Assembly: GCF_040513375.1 (NCBI RefSeq)
Contig: NZ_JBEVTG010000006.1
Location: 1-21,591 of the forward strand
Length of the DNA: 21,591 nucleotides
DNA from: Flagellimonas_B algarum
GTDB taxonomy: Bacteria > Bacteroidota > Bacteroidia > Flavobacteriales > Flavobacteriaceae
Direction: 5' to 3'
This document shows positions 7,753-15,096 of this stretch, in pieces (position 1 is the first letter of the stretch; every line of letters begins with the position of its first letter). A program made the position numbers and the translations under genes. The notes below the pieces were generated by a model. It was given only the letters and a program-made list of their open reading frames with translations. It searched no databases and was not told the DNA's origin.

Positions 7753-8028
7753 ATGTTGTTATTCATCAGCGGAGCCGAAATCTTCTTTATCATGTTCATC
7801 GTGGTCATGGTCTTCGGTGCCGATAAAATTCCCGGTATCGCCAAAGGCTTGGGCAAGGGCATGCGCCAACTGCGTGATGCTACTGACGATATCAAAAGGG
7901 AAATCCAGAAAAGCGCTGAAAAACAGGGCATCGATACCGATTTTACCGCAGACATCAAGAAAGAGCTTGATGAGGTCAAGAAAAATGTGGATGATGTCAC
8001 CGGTACGATAAAACGCAGTACCAAATAA
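7753..8028 (+). CDS. tatA: Sec-independent protein translocase subunit TatA/TatB type
   Basis: The frame is open from 7630, but the ATG at 7753 is chosen because the family's N-terminal membrane helix starts there and a promoter box ends just before it. The 91-residue product has one short membrane segment (LLFISGAEIFFIMFIVVMVF). The hallmark FG hinge (FGADKIPGIAKGLGKGM) follows, then a charged amphipathic helix and a lysine/aspartate-rich tail. This is the standard TatA/MttA/Hcf106 architecture. TatA oligomers form the pore through which folded proteins cross the cytoplasmic membrane; tatC is not in the window. TatA and TatB cannot be told apart by eye, and many Bacteroidota use TatA-like subunits only. 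The PAP2 gene starts 3 nt after the stop, so the two are probably co-translated. Confidence 0.93.
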   Translation: MLLFISGAEIFFIMFIVVMVFGADKIPGIAKGLGKGMRQLRDATDDIKREIQKSAEKQGIDTDFTADIKKELDEVKKNVDDVTGTIKRSTK

Positions 8029-8031
8029 TCC

Positions 8032-8607
8032 ATGATCGAAACGCTTGTTCGCTGGGACCATGAGCTGTTCATCTACATGAACGGTTTGGGTTCGGAACCC
8101 TACGACCGTTTTTGGATTTTCCTGACCCAGATCCGCTCGTGGACCCCTTTGTTCGTCTTGTTCATCGTTCTCTTTATGTTGAAGTTTCCGAAACGTCGCG
8201 CAATGATTTCCATCGGATCGGTCCTATCATTGGTCGCTTTCATCACCCTCTTGACCCATTTGGTCAAGGATTTCGTAGGCCGTTTGCGTCCGAACAATGA
8301 TCCGGCACTTTCCGATTTGATAAGGGTCCTACAACATCCAAACGATTACAGCTTTTTTTCAGGACATGCGGCCAGTTCGTTCGCCATAACGACCTTGGTC
8401 ATCCTGTTGATGCGGGATCGGCTGAAATGGAGTTGGTGGTTTTTGGTTTGGCCCGTGCTCTTTGCCTATAGCAGGATTTATGTCGGGGTACATTTTCCTT
8501 TGGACATTGTCGTAGGTATGCTGGTGGGGGTGGTTACCGGATACTGGTTTTTCAAAATGACCAAACGGTTTATCGCACCCGACTCATCGTCAACCCATCG
8601 CGTATAG
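8032..8607 (+). CDS. PAP2-family membrane phosphatase
   Basis: The 191-residue integral membrane protein has several hydrophobic segments and all three PAP2 motifs in order. These are K79-x6-R86-P87 (KDFVGRLRP), S110-G111-H112 (FFSGH) and S147-R148-x5-H154-x3-D158 (SRIYVGVHFPLD). The family removes phosphate from lipid pyrophosphates or phosphates; candidate substrates are undecaprenyl pyrophosphate or phosphatidylglycerol phosphate, which the sequence cannot distinguish. It starts 3 nt after tatA and is likely co-transcribed with it. Its last 38 bp overlap the end of the convergent O-methyltransferase gene. Confidence 0.92.
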   Translation: MIETLVRWDHELFIYMNGLGSEPYDRFWIFLTQIRSWTPLFVLFIVLFMLKFPKRRAMISIGSVLSLVAFITLLTHLVKDFVGRLRPNNDPALSDLIRVLQHPNDYSFFSGHAASSFAITTLVILLMRDRLKWSWWFLVWPVLFAYSRIYVGVHFPLDIVVGMLVGVVTGYWFFKMTKRFIAPDSSSTHRV

Positions 8608-9211
8608 GGAGTAACACGGTCTCAACCCGCGGATCTTCCTGCAATTTCCGATTGTAACGCAATAGTACTTCCGTGGCCTTATCCGATTTTTTTAAGGGTT
8701 CGATGACCTTGCCCGACCAAAGTACGTTGTCGGATAGGATAATACTGCCAGGGCGGCATTTTTGTAAAACGCATTCAAAATAGGCTTCGTAATGCGTCTT
8801 TTCGGCGTCTATGAATACCAAATCGAATTGGATATCCAGTTTTGGGATGACCGCTAAGGCATCCCCGAGATGCTGTTTGATTTGCCCACGGTAGTGACTT
8901 CGCTCAAAGTAGCGATTTTGGATATCGACAAGTTCTTCATTGATGTCAATGGTATGCAACATGCCATCGGCTGGCAAGCCTTCGGCCAAACACAAAGCGG
9001 AATAGCCTGTATACGTACCGATTTCAAGAATGTGCTTCGGAGCGATAAGTTTCGAAAACAAACTCAAAACCCTGCCCTGATAATGGCCCGTGATCATTCG
9101 CGGACGAACCACTTTCAAATGGGTCTCCCGCGTGAGATCGGTTAGTAATTCGGGTTCATTTTCCGAATGGTCGGCGATGTAGTTTTCAAGCTGTGGGGAT
9201 AAAAAATGCAT
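8570..9211 (-). CDS. SAM-dependent O-methyltransferase (caffeoyl-CoA/COMT-like, Methyltransf_3)
   Basis: The 213-residue protein is the usual length for this family. The SAM-binding motif I is residues 61-71 (ILEIGTYTGYS), the acidic residue that contacts the SAM ribose is D89 (HTIDIN), and the metal/catalytic region is D135 (LVFIDAEKTHY) followed by D161-N162 (ILSDNVLWSG). This pattern is typical of divalent-metal-dependent small-molecule O-methyltransferases. The substrate is probably a catechol-like compound but is unknown. There is no signal peptide, so it is cytoplasmic. The gene is divergent from the GNAT gene across 45 nt and overlaps the end of the PAP2 gene by 38 bp. Confidence 0.92.
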   Translation of the reverse strand: MHFLSPQLENYIADHSENEPELLTDLTRETHLKVVRPRMITGHYQGRVLSLFSKLIAPKHILEIGTYTGYSALCLAEGLPADGMLHTIDINEELVDIQNRYFERSHYRGQIKQHLGDALAVIPKLDIQFDLVFIDAEKTHYEAYFECVLQKCRPGSIILSDNVLWSGKVIEPLKKSDKATEVLLRYNRKLQEDPRVETVLLPIRDGLTMSRVR

Positions 9212-9224
9212 CTCGAACTTTTAA

Positions 9225-9232
9225 CAAAATTA
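9225..9232 (-). promoter_or_regulatory. Candidate -7 box for the O-methyltransferase gene
   Basis: On the minus strand TAATTTTG matches TAnnTTTG exactly and ends 13 nt before the ATG at 9211. No clear -33 element is visible at the usual spacing. Confidence 0.45.
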
Positions 9233-9244
9233 AAGAATAAGGAG

Positions 9245-9252
9245 TAATTTAG
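9245..9252 (+). promoter_or_regulatory. Candidate -7 box for GNAT-kynU, near-leaderless
   Basis: TAATTTAG differs from TAnnTTTG at one position and ends 4 nt before the ATG at 9257, the same spacing seen at tatA. It lies within the 45-nt divergent gap shared with the O-methyltransferase gene. Confidence 0.35.
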
Positions 9253-9256
9253 GCAC

Positions 9257-9715
9257 ATGCAAACGGTACGTATCCGAGATGCCGAAACCGGCGATTTACC
9301 CACACTATTGACCTTTGAGCAAGCCTTGATCGAAGCCGAACGACCTTTCGACCCGACCATTGCCGATGACGCGATCAGTTATTATGATTTGGGTGCCTAT
9401 GTCGAGAGGGACGATGTAAAGGTGATGGTTGCCGAAATCGAAGGCCAGGTCGTGAGTTCAGGTTATGCTTTGGCCAAAACCGCCCGGCATTATCTCGATC
9501 ATGAACAGTATGGATATTTGGGGTTCATGTACACCCTGCCCGAATTCAGGGGTAGGGGAATCAATCAACAGATCGTCGAAGCCCTTAAACACTGGTGTCT
9601 TGCCCGTGGGCTACATGAAATTCGCCTCACGGTATACGAAGACAACCTCCCCGCGATCCGGGCCTATGAAAAAGCCGGGTTTAAAAAACATTTGGTGGAA
9701 ATGCGTATTGAATAA
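9257..9715 (+). CDS. GNAT-family N-acetyltransferase
   Basis: The 152-residue cytoplasmic protein is of normal GNAT length. The acetyl-CoA binding motif A is LGFMYTLPEFRGRGINQQ, with the R-G-R-G-I pyrophosphate loop at residues 98-102. Motif B is NLPAIRAYEKAGF at 130-142. The N-terminal RIRDAETGDLPTLL strand-helix is also typical. It would transfer an acetyl group from acetyl-CoA to an amine; the substrate cannot be deduced. The stop lies 3 nt before the kynureninase ATG, so the two are co-transcribed. That might hint at an amine of tryptophan catabolism as substrate, but this is speculation. Confidence 0.93.
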   Translation: MQTVRIRDAETGDLPTLLTFEQALIEAERPFDPTIADDAISYYDLGAYVERDDVKVMVAEIEGQVVSSGYALAKTARHYLDHEQYGYLGFMYTLPEFRGRGINQQIVEALKHWCLARGLHEIRLTVYEDNLPAIRAYEKAGFKKHLVEMRIE

Positions 9716-9718
9716 AAA

Positions 9719-10999
9719 ATGACTACTCGTATGGTTTTTGAAAATACATTGGATTTTGCGCGTTCTTTGGACCGTGATGATCGTTTGTCAGGCTATCGTG
9801 AAAAATTCCACTACCCTCAGGTCAACGGTAAGGATGTGATTTATTTCACGGGCAATTCCTTAGGGTTACAGCCTAAGTTAACGAATTCCTATGTCGATGC
9901 CGTAATGAAAGATTGGGCTGATATGGCGGTCGAAGGGCACTTTTACGCCGAACGACCTTGGTGGGATTATCACGAGAGATTGGCAGGCCCTTTGGCAAAG
10001 GTGGTGGGAGCGAAACCGGAAGAAGTAACCGTAATGAACACCTTGACCGTCAATTTGCATTTATTGATGGTTTCCTTCTACAGACCCACACCAAAACGAT
10101 TTAAGATCTTGTGTGAGGAAAAAGCATTTCCATCCGATCAGTACATGCTCCAAAGTCAGGTCAAATTCCATGGTTTCGATCCCGAAGAAGCCATTGTAGA
10201 AGTGTGCAAACGACCGGGAGAGCACTTTTGGCGTACCGAAGATATTCTTGCTAAAATCAATGAAGTCGGGGAAAATTTGGCCTTAGTGTTGATCGGAGGG
10301 GTAAATTATTATAACGGTCAGGTATTCGATATGAAGTCCATTACCAAGGCCGGTAAGGACGTGGGTTCCATGGTCGGATGGGATCTCGCCCATGCAGCGG
10401 GTAACGTTTCCTTGCATTTACACGAATGGGATGTTGATTTTGCCGCCTGGTGCAGTTACAAATACATGAACAGTGGTCCAGGTAATGCTTCAGGGGTGTT
10501 TGTCAACGAACGGCATTTGAACCGCAAGGATCTACCCCGTTTTGAAGGGTGGTGGGGTACCAAAAAGGAGACCCGCTTTCTGATGCAACCGACTTTCGAC
10601 CCTATGGAGAACGCCGACGCCTGGCAATTGAGCAATGCCCCGATTTTAGCCTTGGCACCGTATTTGGCTTCCTTGCAACTTTTTGAAGAGGTGGGCATGG
10701 CATCTCTCTTGGAAAAGCAAAGTTCGTTGACCGCTTATCTGGAGTTCATCTTAAAGGAAATCGATAAGGAAGTCGATTCGACCTTTGAGATCATTACGCC
10801 TGAAGCCCGTGGTTGCCAGCTTTCGGTCTTTTTACACGGTGAAGGTCGACACCTATTCGATTATTTGATGAAGCAGGGGGTTATCGTTGATTGGCGTGAA
10901 CCCAACGTCATCCGTTTGGCCCCGGCACCCTTTTATTGTTCGTATGAAGATATGTATCGGTTCGGACAAAGCTTAAAAGCCGGTATCCTAGCCGTTTAA
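9719..10999 (+). CDS. kynU: Kynureninase
   Basis: The 426-residue protein matches kynureninase in length and motifs. It has YFTGNSLGLQP near the N-terminus, GHFYAERPWWDYHERL, GWDLAHAAGN with D222 and H225, and SYKYMNSGPGN with K248, the expected lysine that binds pyridoxal phosphate. FEGWWGTKKETRF and the C-terminal VIRLAPAPFYCSYEDM also fit. Kynureninase cleaves kynurenine or 3-hydroxykynurenine to anthranilate or 3-hydroxyanthranilate plus alanine, in tryptophan breakdown or NAD synthesis. No other kynurenine-pathway gene is in the window. An internal ATG five codons in is possible, but the ATG 3 nt after the GNAT stop fits co-translation. The end overlaps the convergent AraC-type gene by 12 bp. 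Confidence 0.97.
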   Translation: MTTRMVFENTLDFARSLDRDDRLSGYREKFHYPQVNGKDVIYFTGNSLGLQPKLTNSYVDAVMKDWADMAVEGHFYAERPWWDYHERLAGPLAKVVGAKPEEVTVMNTLTVNLHLLMVSFYRPTPKRFKILCEEKAFPSDQYMLQSQVKFHGFDPEEAIVEVCKRPGEHFWRTEDILAKINEVGENLALVLIGGVNYYNGQVFDMKSITKAGKDVGSMVGWDLAHAAGNVSLHLHEWDVDFAAWCSYKYMNSGPGNASGVFVNERHLNRKDLPRFEGWWGTKKETRFLMQPTFDPMENADAWQLSNAPILALAPYLASLQLFEEVGMASLLEKQSSLTAYLEFILKEIDKEVDSTFEIITPEARGCQLSVFLHGEGRHLFDYLMKQGVIVDWREPNVIRLAPAPFYCSYEDMYRFGQSLKAGILAV

Positions 11000-11848
11000 T
11001 TTGTTTTTTGTGAGATAGTCCGAAGGGGTCATCTGCGTATATTTTGAAAATTGCTTGGCAAAGTAGGAGGGACTGTTGAACCCAGAACCGTACATGGCTT
11101 CCGTAATGGTCCGGTTTCCTTCGTTCAGTACATCGATAGCCTTGGCAATACGGAATTCGTTCACGAAATCAATGAATCGCCGATCCGTCATTTTTTTAAA
11201 GAACCTGGAAAAGGAATTCGGGGTCAACCCCACATGTTGGGCCATTGCTTCCGTTGAGATCTTTTGATGGTAGTGGTCGTTCAGGAAATCAAAAACGGTT
11301 TTCAAGCGGTCGGTCTCCTTCTCCCTGAATTCGTGGAGCATCGAAGTTCCAAAAAGGCCCTGATAGTCTTTTTCCTTCGCAAGCCGGTTTAGGATATTCA
11401 GGAAATTGACCAAACGTTCTGCAGGACCAAGGTTTTGAAAGCGTTCAAAATAGTAGCCTAGTTCCATTTTGACCGCATCGCCGAAGATCAAAACCTGCCG
11501 CGAACGGGATATCAACGAACCGATTCCCTTGAATTCAGGGAATACCTTTAATTTCTCCGAAACGAAGTCTTTCGAGAATTGGATGACCACTTCTTTGTTG
11601 TTTTTGAACGTTTTGTTCCCCATGTCCGAGTGTGGAATATTCCCTCCCAAAAATACCAAGACCCCGTTGTCATAGGGTAGGGTTTTCTGACCGATCTTAA
11701 GCACTCCGCTCCCGTTCTTCACATACACGATCTCAAATTCCGGATGAATATGCCACCCTGCTGATTCACAGGCCTCTTCCAAGCCATAGGTTTCTACCTT
11801 GAACGAGCTGCTTTCACGGGAGATAATGGCTTCGTAAATGGGTTTCAT
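10988..11848 (-). CDS. AraC-family transcriptional regulator with N-terminal cupin
   Basis: The 286-residue protein has an N-terminal cupin-like sensor domain (about residues 15-110: GWHIHPEFEIVYVKNGSG, with H33 and H35). Its C-terminal AraC/XylS DNA-binding domain is about residues 180-282. The first helix-turn-helix is in ISTEAMAQHVGLTPNSFSRF; the second is in ITEAMYGSGFNSPSYFAKQF, followed by the usual end TPSDYL. Such regulators usually activate genes in response to a small ligand. The gene is divergent from the MFS transporter, which is the most likely target, and convergent with kynU. The ligand is unknown. Confidence 0.95.
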   Translation of the reverse strand: MKPIYEAIISRESSSFKVETYGLEEACESAGWHIHPEFEIVYVKNGSGVLKIGQKTLPYDNGVLVFLGGNIPHSDMGNKTFKNNKEVVIQFSKDFVSEKLKVFPEFKGIGSLISRSRQVLIFGDAVKMELGYYFERFQNLGPAERLVNFLNILNRLAKEKDYQGLFGTSMLHEFREKETDRLKTVFDFLNDHYHQKISTEAMAQHVGLTPNSFSRFFKKMTDRRFIDFVNEFRIAKAIDVLNEGNRTITEAMYGSGFNSPSYFAKQFSKYTQMTPSDYLTKNKLNG

Positions 11849-12026
11849 GGGTTTGTTACTTTACTAAGGGATCGGATGCATTATTGGAATTAAGGTGTAT
11901 AGTCTAAAACTACCATAAATTCAACTATTTGAATCAAAATAGGAATGTAATGTTTCTTTATTGGAATGTTTTGGCCTATGAAATACGCCCCAAGCTACCG
12001 TTCTTTGTGTTAAAGTAGATGAGCCG
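11849..12026. promoter_or_regulatory. Regulatory region between AraC-type regulator and MFS transporter
   Basis: This 178-nt AT-rich divergent gap holds a direct repeat TTATTGGAAT at 11881-11890 and 11958-11967. It also holds an inverted repeat, ATTCAA-CTAT-TTGAAT, at 11919-11934. These are plausible regulator sites for the adjacent AraC-type protein. A weak -7 box TAGTTTTA for the regulator reads on the minus strand at 11905-11912. No RNA gene is seen. Confidence 0.4.
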
Positions 12027-13172
12027 ATGAAATCATTAGGATTGATCCTTTCCAATAGGCGTTATTTCGCCCCATGTTTCGTATTCGTAAGTCTGAACAT
12101 TTGGTTTGGAACTTGGGCCATTTACATTCCGGCGGTCAAAGAACGCTTGCATATCGATAAGGCGGATTTGGGTATAGCCATTTTTTTCTTGTCGCTTGGT
12201 GTGTTTACCATTTTCCCTTTCGCTTCGAAGATCGTCAATAGGCTAGGTGTGGGTAGGGCAACCTGGTTTGGGGTCGTGGGTTGTAGTATAACCGCCCTAT
12301 TTCCATTGATCGCCCCAAGTTATGCCCTGTTGTGTGCCGCACTATTCGCATTTGGATTGATGAACGGGCTCACCGATATCGCCATGAATACCCTGGTTAC
12401 TGAGATTGAGAAGAAAGACGGACAAAAATTCATGTCCGCAGCCCATGGTTTTTTCAGTCTGGGTGGCGTGTTGGTCGGATTAGGAAGTTTTTTGATCGCC
12501 ACGATCAGCAGTCCTTTCCTCCATATGCTGGGAACGGTGCTATTGGTTTTTGTTTGTAACTCGTTTTTCCGGAAGGAATATTATCATATTAAGGCTGAAC
12601 CTGTCGAAAAAGAAGGGTTTAGTATCAAACTCTTAGGTCCTTTGTTTATTTTGGGTTTCATCGGTTTCGTAAGTATGGGTGCTGAAGGTGCCATTGTTGA
12701 TTGGAGTGCGCTCTATCTTACCGAGATTACCCTGGCGCCCGAACATTTGATCGGGGCAGGGTTCTTGGCATTTTCATTCACCATGACTTTAGGTCGCTTT
12801 TTGGGCGACGGGATCAGTCAGCGTATTGGGTCGACCAAGATCGTCGCCTTAGGGGCTTTTTTGGCCATCATCGGCTTTGTAATGGTATTGAGCATGAATA
12901 CGTTTTTGGCCATTGCCGGTTTTGCCTTGAATGGCCTGGGATTTTCGGTCATGGTTCCAGAGCTATTCCGAATCGGTGGTAACATCAAGGGCATTGAGTC
13001 TTCACAGGGGGTGGCGTTTATTGCAGGTACCGGCTATTCAGGATTTTTGGTCGGTCCGGTCATCCTGGGACTACTGGCTGAAAAATATGCCCTGACCACT
13101 AGTTTTACATCGCTTTTATGCTGTACGATCTTAGTCCTCATTGCCATTCTGGCCATGAAAAAAAGATCTTGA
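12027..13172 (+). CDS. MFS transporter, YbjJ-like
   Basis: The 381-residue polytopic membrane protein has about twelve hydrophobic segments in two halves separated by a charged loop around residues 185-205 (HIKAEPVEKEGFSIK). Conserved stretches include GLMNGLTDIAMNTLVTEIEK, SAAHGFFSLGGVLVGLGSF, EGAIVDWSALYL and a second-half GRFLGDGISQRIG. These recall the YbjJ/FucP-related branch of the major facilitator superfamily. The substrate is unknown; sugars or small organic acids are possible. Divergent from a ligand-sensing AraC regulator, it is probably inducible. Its stop codon abuts the stop of the convergent gene at 13173 with no spacing, and no separate terminator is seen. Confidence 0.92.
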   Translation: MKSLGLILSNRRYFAPCFVFVSLNIWFGTWAIYIPAVKERLHIDKADLGIAIFFLSLGVFTIFPFASKIVNRLGVGRATWFGVVGCSITALFPLIAPSYALLCAALFAFGLMNGLTDIAMNTLVTEIEKKDGQKFMSAAHGFFSLGGVLVGLGSFLIATISSPFLHMLGTVLLVFVCNSFFRKEYYHIKAEPVEKEGFSIKLLGPLFILGFIGFVSMGAEGAIVDWSALYLTEITLAPEHLIGAGFLAFSFTMTLGRFLGDGISQRIGSTKIVALGAFLAIIGFVMVLSMNTFLAIAGFALNGLGFSVMVPELFRIGGNIKGIESSQGVAFIAGTGYSGFLVGPVILGLLAEKYALTTSFTSLLCCTILVLIAILAMKKRS

Positions 13173-14339
13173 TCATTTTAGGTTCGAACGGATCTTGAAG
13201 GTTTTGTTCGCTTTACCCATTGCTTCGATAAACGCTTCGATTTCGTTGGTCAGCGGGAGAAAGTGTTGCTGCTCCCAAAAGGCTTGTTCAAATGGGAATT
13301 TCAACTTGAAAAGATCTTTTCTCGCGTTGGCGTTGGGCTTCACCTCAAGGTCTTGGCCATTGTCATAGGTTTGGATGGTATATTCACAGGTGTACAGATC
13401 TTTAAAATCTTTTTTAGTGCTTGTGATTTCAATATCGAAACGCAATTTGGCGAGGTTGAGATAGTATTTGCCCGTCTTCATGGATTCATGGAAATGTACG
13501 ACTTGATCCCGTTTTACGGTTCGGGATCGTATCGGACCGTTCTTAAAATAACGATCGCTATCGATTTCGGAATGGATCACCACCGATTCAATGGCTTTGT
13601 TCGCCTTGTTGATCAAATAATGGCCGTTGGAGTTGATCCTGGGGGCACTGGGGTCGCTTTGAAAGAAGATCTTGGCCATTGGCTGCCCTTCGAACGAGCG
13701 CTCCGTAATCTCAAAACCTGGGCCTGTTGCATTCAAGCGCACCGATTCAAGGAACAATTGACTTAAAGAGAAAAAGCGGAAGTAGACGTCGTTCTCGTCC
13801 TTTTCGATGCCCAGTTTGCGCATGTGTTCGACTTCGAATTCAAAGTCCTTTTTCTCGATTTCCATTTCCTTGTTGTAAAACAAAGTCCGTCGTTTCAATT
13901 TTCCCGCAACGTCTTGCACTCGGATGAGTTCGCCGTTTTTGCGGAGTAGGCAACGGATGAAAAACCGTTCTTTATAGGATGAAAGTGTGTAATTGGCCCG
14001 AAGTGAATCGCCCACACGATCCCAGAGGGTCTTGAGATTGGTCAAAACGACTTCTTCGAGTTCAAAAAGTCTCTGATTCAGGTATACGGTATCCGGAATA
14101 CTTGAAATCGCAAGGGTCTGGCTTTCATAGCCGATTTTCTTAAAAGTCACCGAGTCGGAGGCCGCTACCAGGAGGTAACGCCCATCAGCGTTGGAGTAGG
14201 TAAGGTCGAAAGCGTCGTAGACATCGGCAAATTCTACGGGAGCCCCGGTTTCGCGATCGTAGATCAGACCGGTTTTTTGTTGTTGTTGGGCGAAGCTGTT
14301 CAGCGAAAAAATAAGGGCAAAGGCTAGGATTGATTTCAT
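13173..14339 (-). CDS. Exported protein with carboxypeptidase-like regulatory domain
   Basis: The 388-residue protein has a signal peptide (KSILAFALIFSLNSFAQ). A short transthyretin-like domain occupies about residues 22-90 (GLIYDRETGAPVEFADVY, SNADGRYLLV, DSVTFKKIGYESQTL, ELEEVVLTNL). The remaining 300 residues are beta-rich and resemble the body of flavobacterial 'carboxypeptidase-like regulatory domain' proteins (YNKEMEIEKKDFEFEVEH, NKAIESVVIHSEID, KYYLNLAKLRFDIEIT). No catalytic residues of a peptidase are present. Its ATG overlaps the stop of the upstream lipoprotein gene (ATGA), so the two are translationally coupled. It is a separate family member from the tandem pair at 2540-4073. Function is unknown. 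Confidence 0.88.
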   Translation of the reverse strand: MKSILAFALIFSLNSFAQQQQKTGLIYDRETGAPVEFADVYDAFDLTYSNADGRYLLVAASDSVTFKKIGYESQTLAISSIPDTVYLNQRLFELEEVVLTNLKTLWDRVGDSLRANYTLSSYKERFFIRCLLRKNGELIRVQDVAGKLKRRTLFYNKEMEIEKKDFEFEVEHMRKLGIEKDENDVYFRFFSLSQLFLESVRLNATGPGFEITERSFEGQPMAKIFFQSDPSAPRINSNGHYLINKANKAIESVVIHSEIDSDRYFKNGPIRSRTVKRDQVVHFHESMKTGKYYLNLAKLRFDIEITSTKKDFKDLYTCEYTIQTYDNGQDLEVKPNANARKDLFKLKFPFEQAFWEQQHFLPLTNEIEAFIEAMGKANKTFKIRSNLK

Positions 14340-15013
14340 TCCTTAGCTGCATCAACTACTATGCCATCAAAGAAAATGTTGAAGGATCCTTCTTTCTTTT
14401 TATGGTCGATAGCCAGTTGCAGCCCCTCGATACTTTGGTAATTTTCCCAACTTGTAATCAGCGAAGGCTCTTCTTGGTTCGCTTTTCTGAAAACCCACTC
14501 CTTGATCAAATGGTCTTCGCCAAAATAAAAGTCGTAGGCGTCTCCGGGGGTATACCCACCTTCATTTCCGTATACGATGGTCAGCTTTTGCATGCTGCTT
14601 CCACTTATAGGGGCTTCTGCTTCCAACTCATGACGGTATTCGAAGTTCTCTTGGTCCCAAATCAAATTAAAGGCCGCTAACAACCAGTATCGGTCATTGA
14701 TAAAGCCGGCGTTGACCTGTTGGGCGATGCTATCCATTGCTTTTCTGCGGTATTGGATGGTGTCGCCCCCTCCGATCTTGGTTACCTCGTTTTTTTTGAT
14801 ATCCCAAATCCAACTGCGCTGGAAATGGGTAGAATCACGATCGACATTGAAGGTGAAAGCCACCCTATTGATTTTTGACCAATGGTCGTATCCGTGTGCG
14901 GTAGCCACTTTTTCAAGAATGGTCTGCGGTGGGGTCTCGACCGCTTTGGGAGCTTCTTTACAGGAACCAAGTAAGAGCAACCCCATCAGGGATACATAGT
15001 AGAATGTTTTCAT
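14336..15013 (-). CDS. Hypothetical lipoprotein, LolA-like fold suspected
   Basis: The 225-residue product has a lipoprotein signal with lipobox LGSC, so C18 is the expected lipidated residue. Lipidation would anchor it in the envelope. The mature part (HGYDHWSKINRVAFTFNV, SWIWDIKKNEVTKI, DAYDFYFGEDHLIKEWVF) has the alternating pattern of a half-barrel such as LolA or related flavobacterial lipoproteins, but I cannot assign a family with certainty. It is the first gene of a two-gene unit, overlapping the next by 4 bp. An exact TATCTTTG promoter box lies just upstream. Confidence 0.85.
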   Translation of the reverse strand: MKTFYYVSLMGLLLLGSCKEAPKAVETPPQTILEKVATAHGYDHWSKINRVAFTFNVDRDSTHFQRSWIWDIKKNEVTKIGGGDTIQYRRKAMDSIAQQVNAGFINDRYWLLAAFNLIWDQENFEYRHELEAEAPISGSSMQKLTIVYGNEGGYTPGDAYDFYFGEDHLIKEWVFRKANQEEPSLITSWENYQSIEGLQLAIDHKKKEGSFNIFFDGIVVDAAKE

Positions 15014-15027
15014 TCGATGCTTTTTTT

Positions 15028-15035
15028 CAAAGATA
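15028..15035 (-). promoter_or_regulatory. Candidate -7 box for lipoprotein gene
   Basis: On the minus strand TATCTTTG matches TAnnTTTG exactly and ends 14 nt before the ATG at 15013. A partial -33 element (GTTC) is found about 18 nt farther upstream, in the short divergent gap before the sigma-factor gene. Confidence 0.55.
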
Positions 15036-15096
15036 GGCGGTTTCGACTATATTGAACCCAGCTAACAGCCCTTGGCCAATTAATTCGGATCCAAAA

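Noticed and set aside
12701..12982. Alternative plus frame inside the MFS gene
   Set aside because: It lies within the transporter in another frame and lacks hydrophobic structure or motifs.
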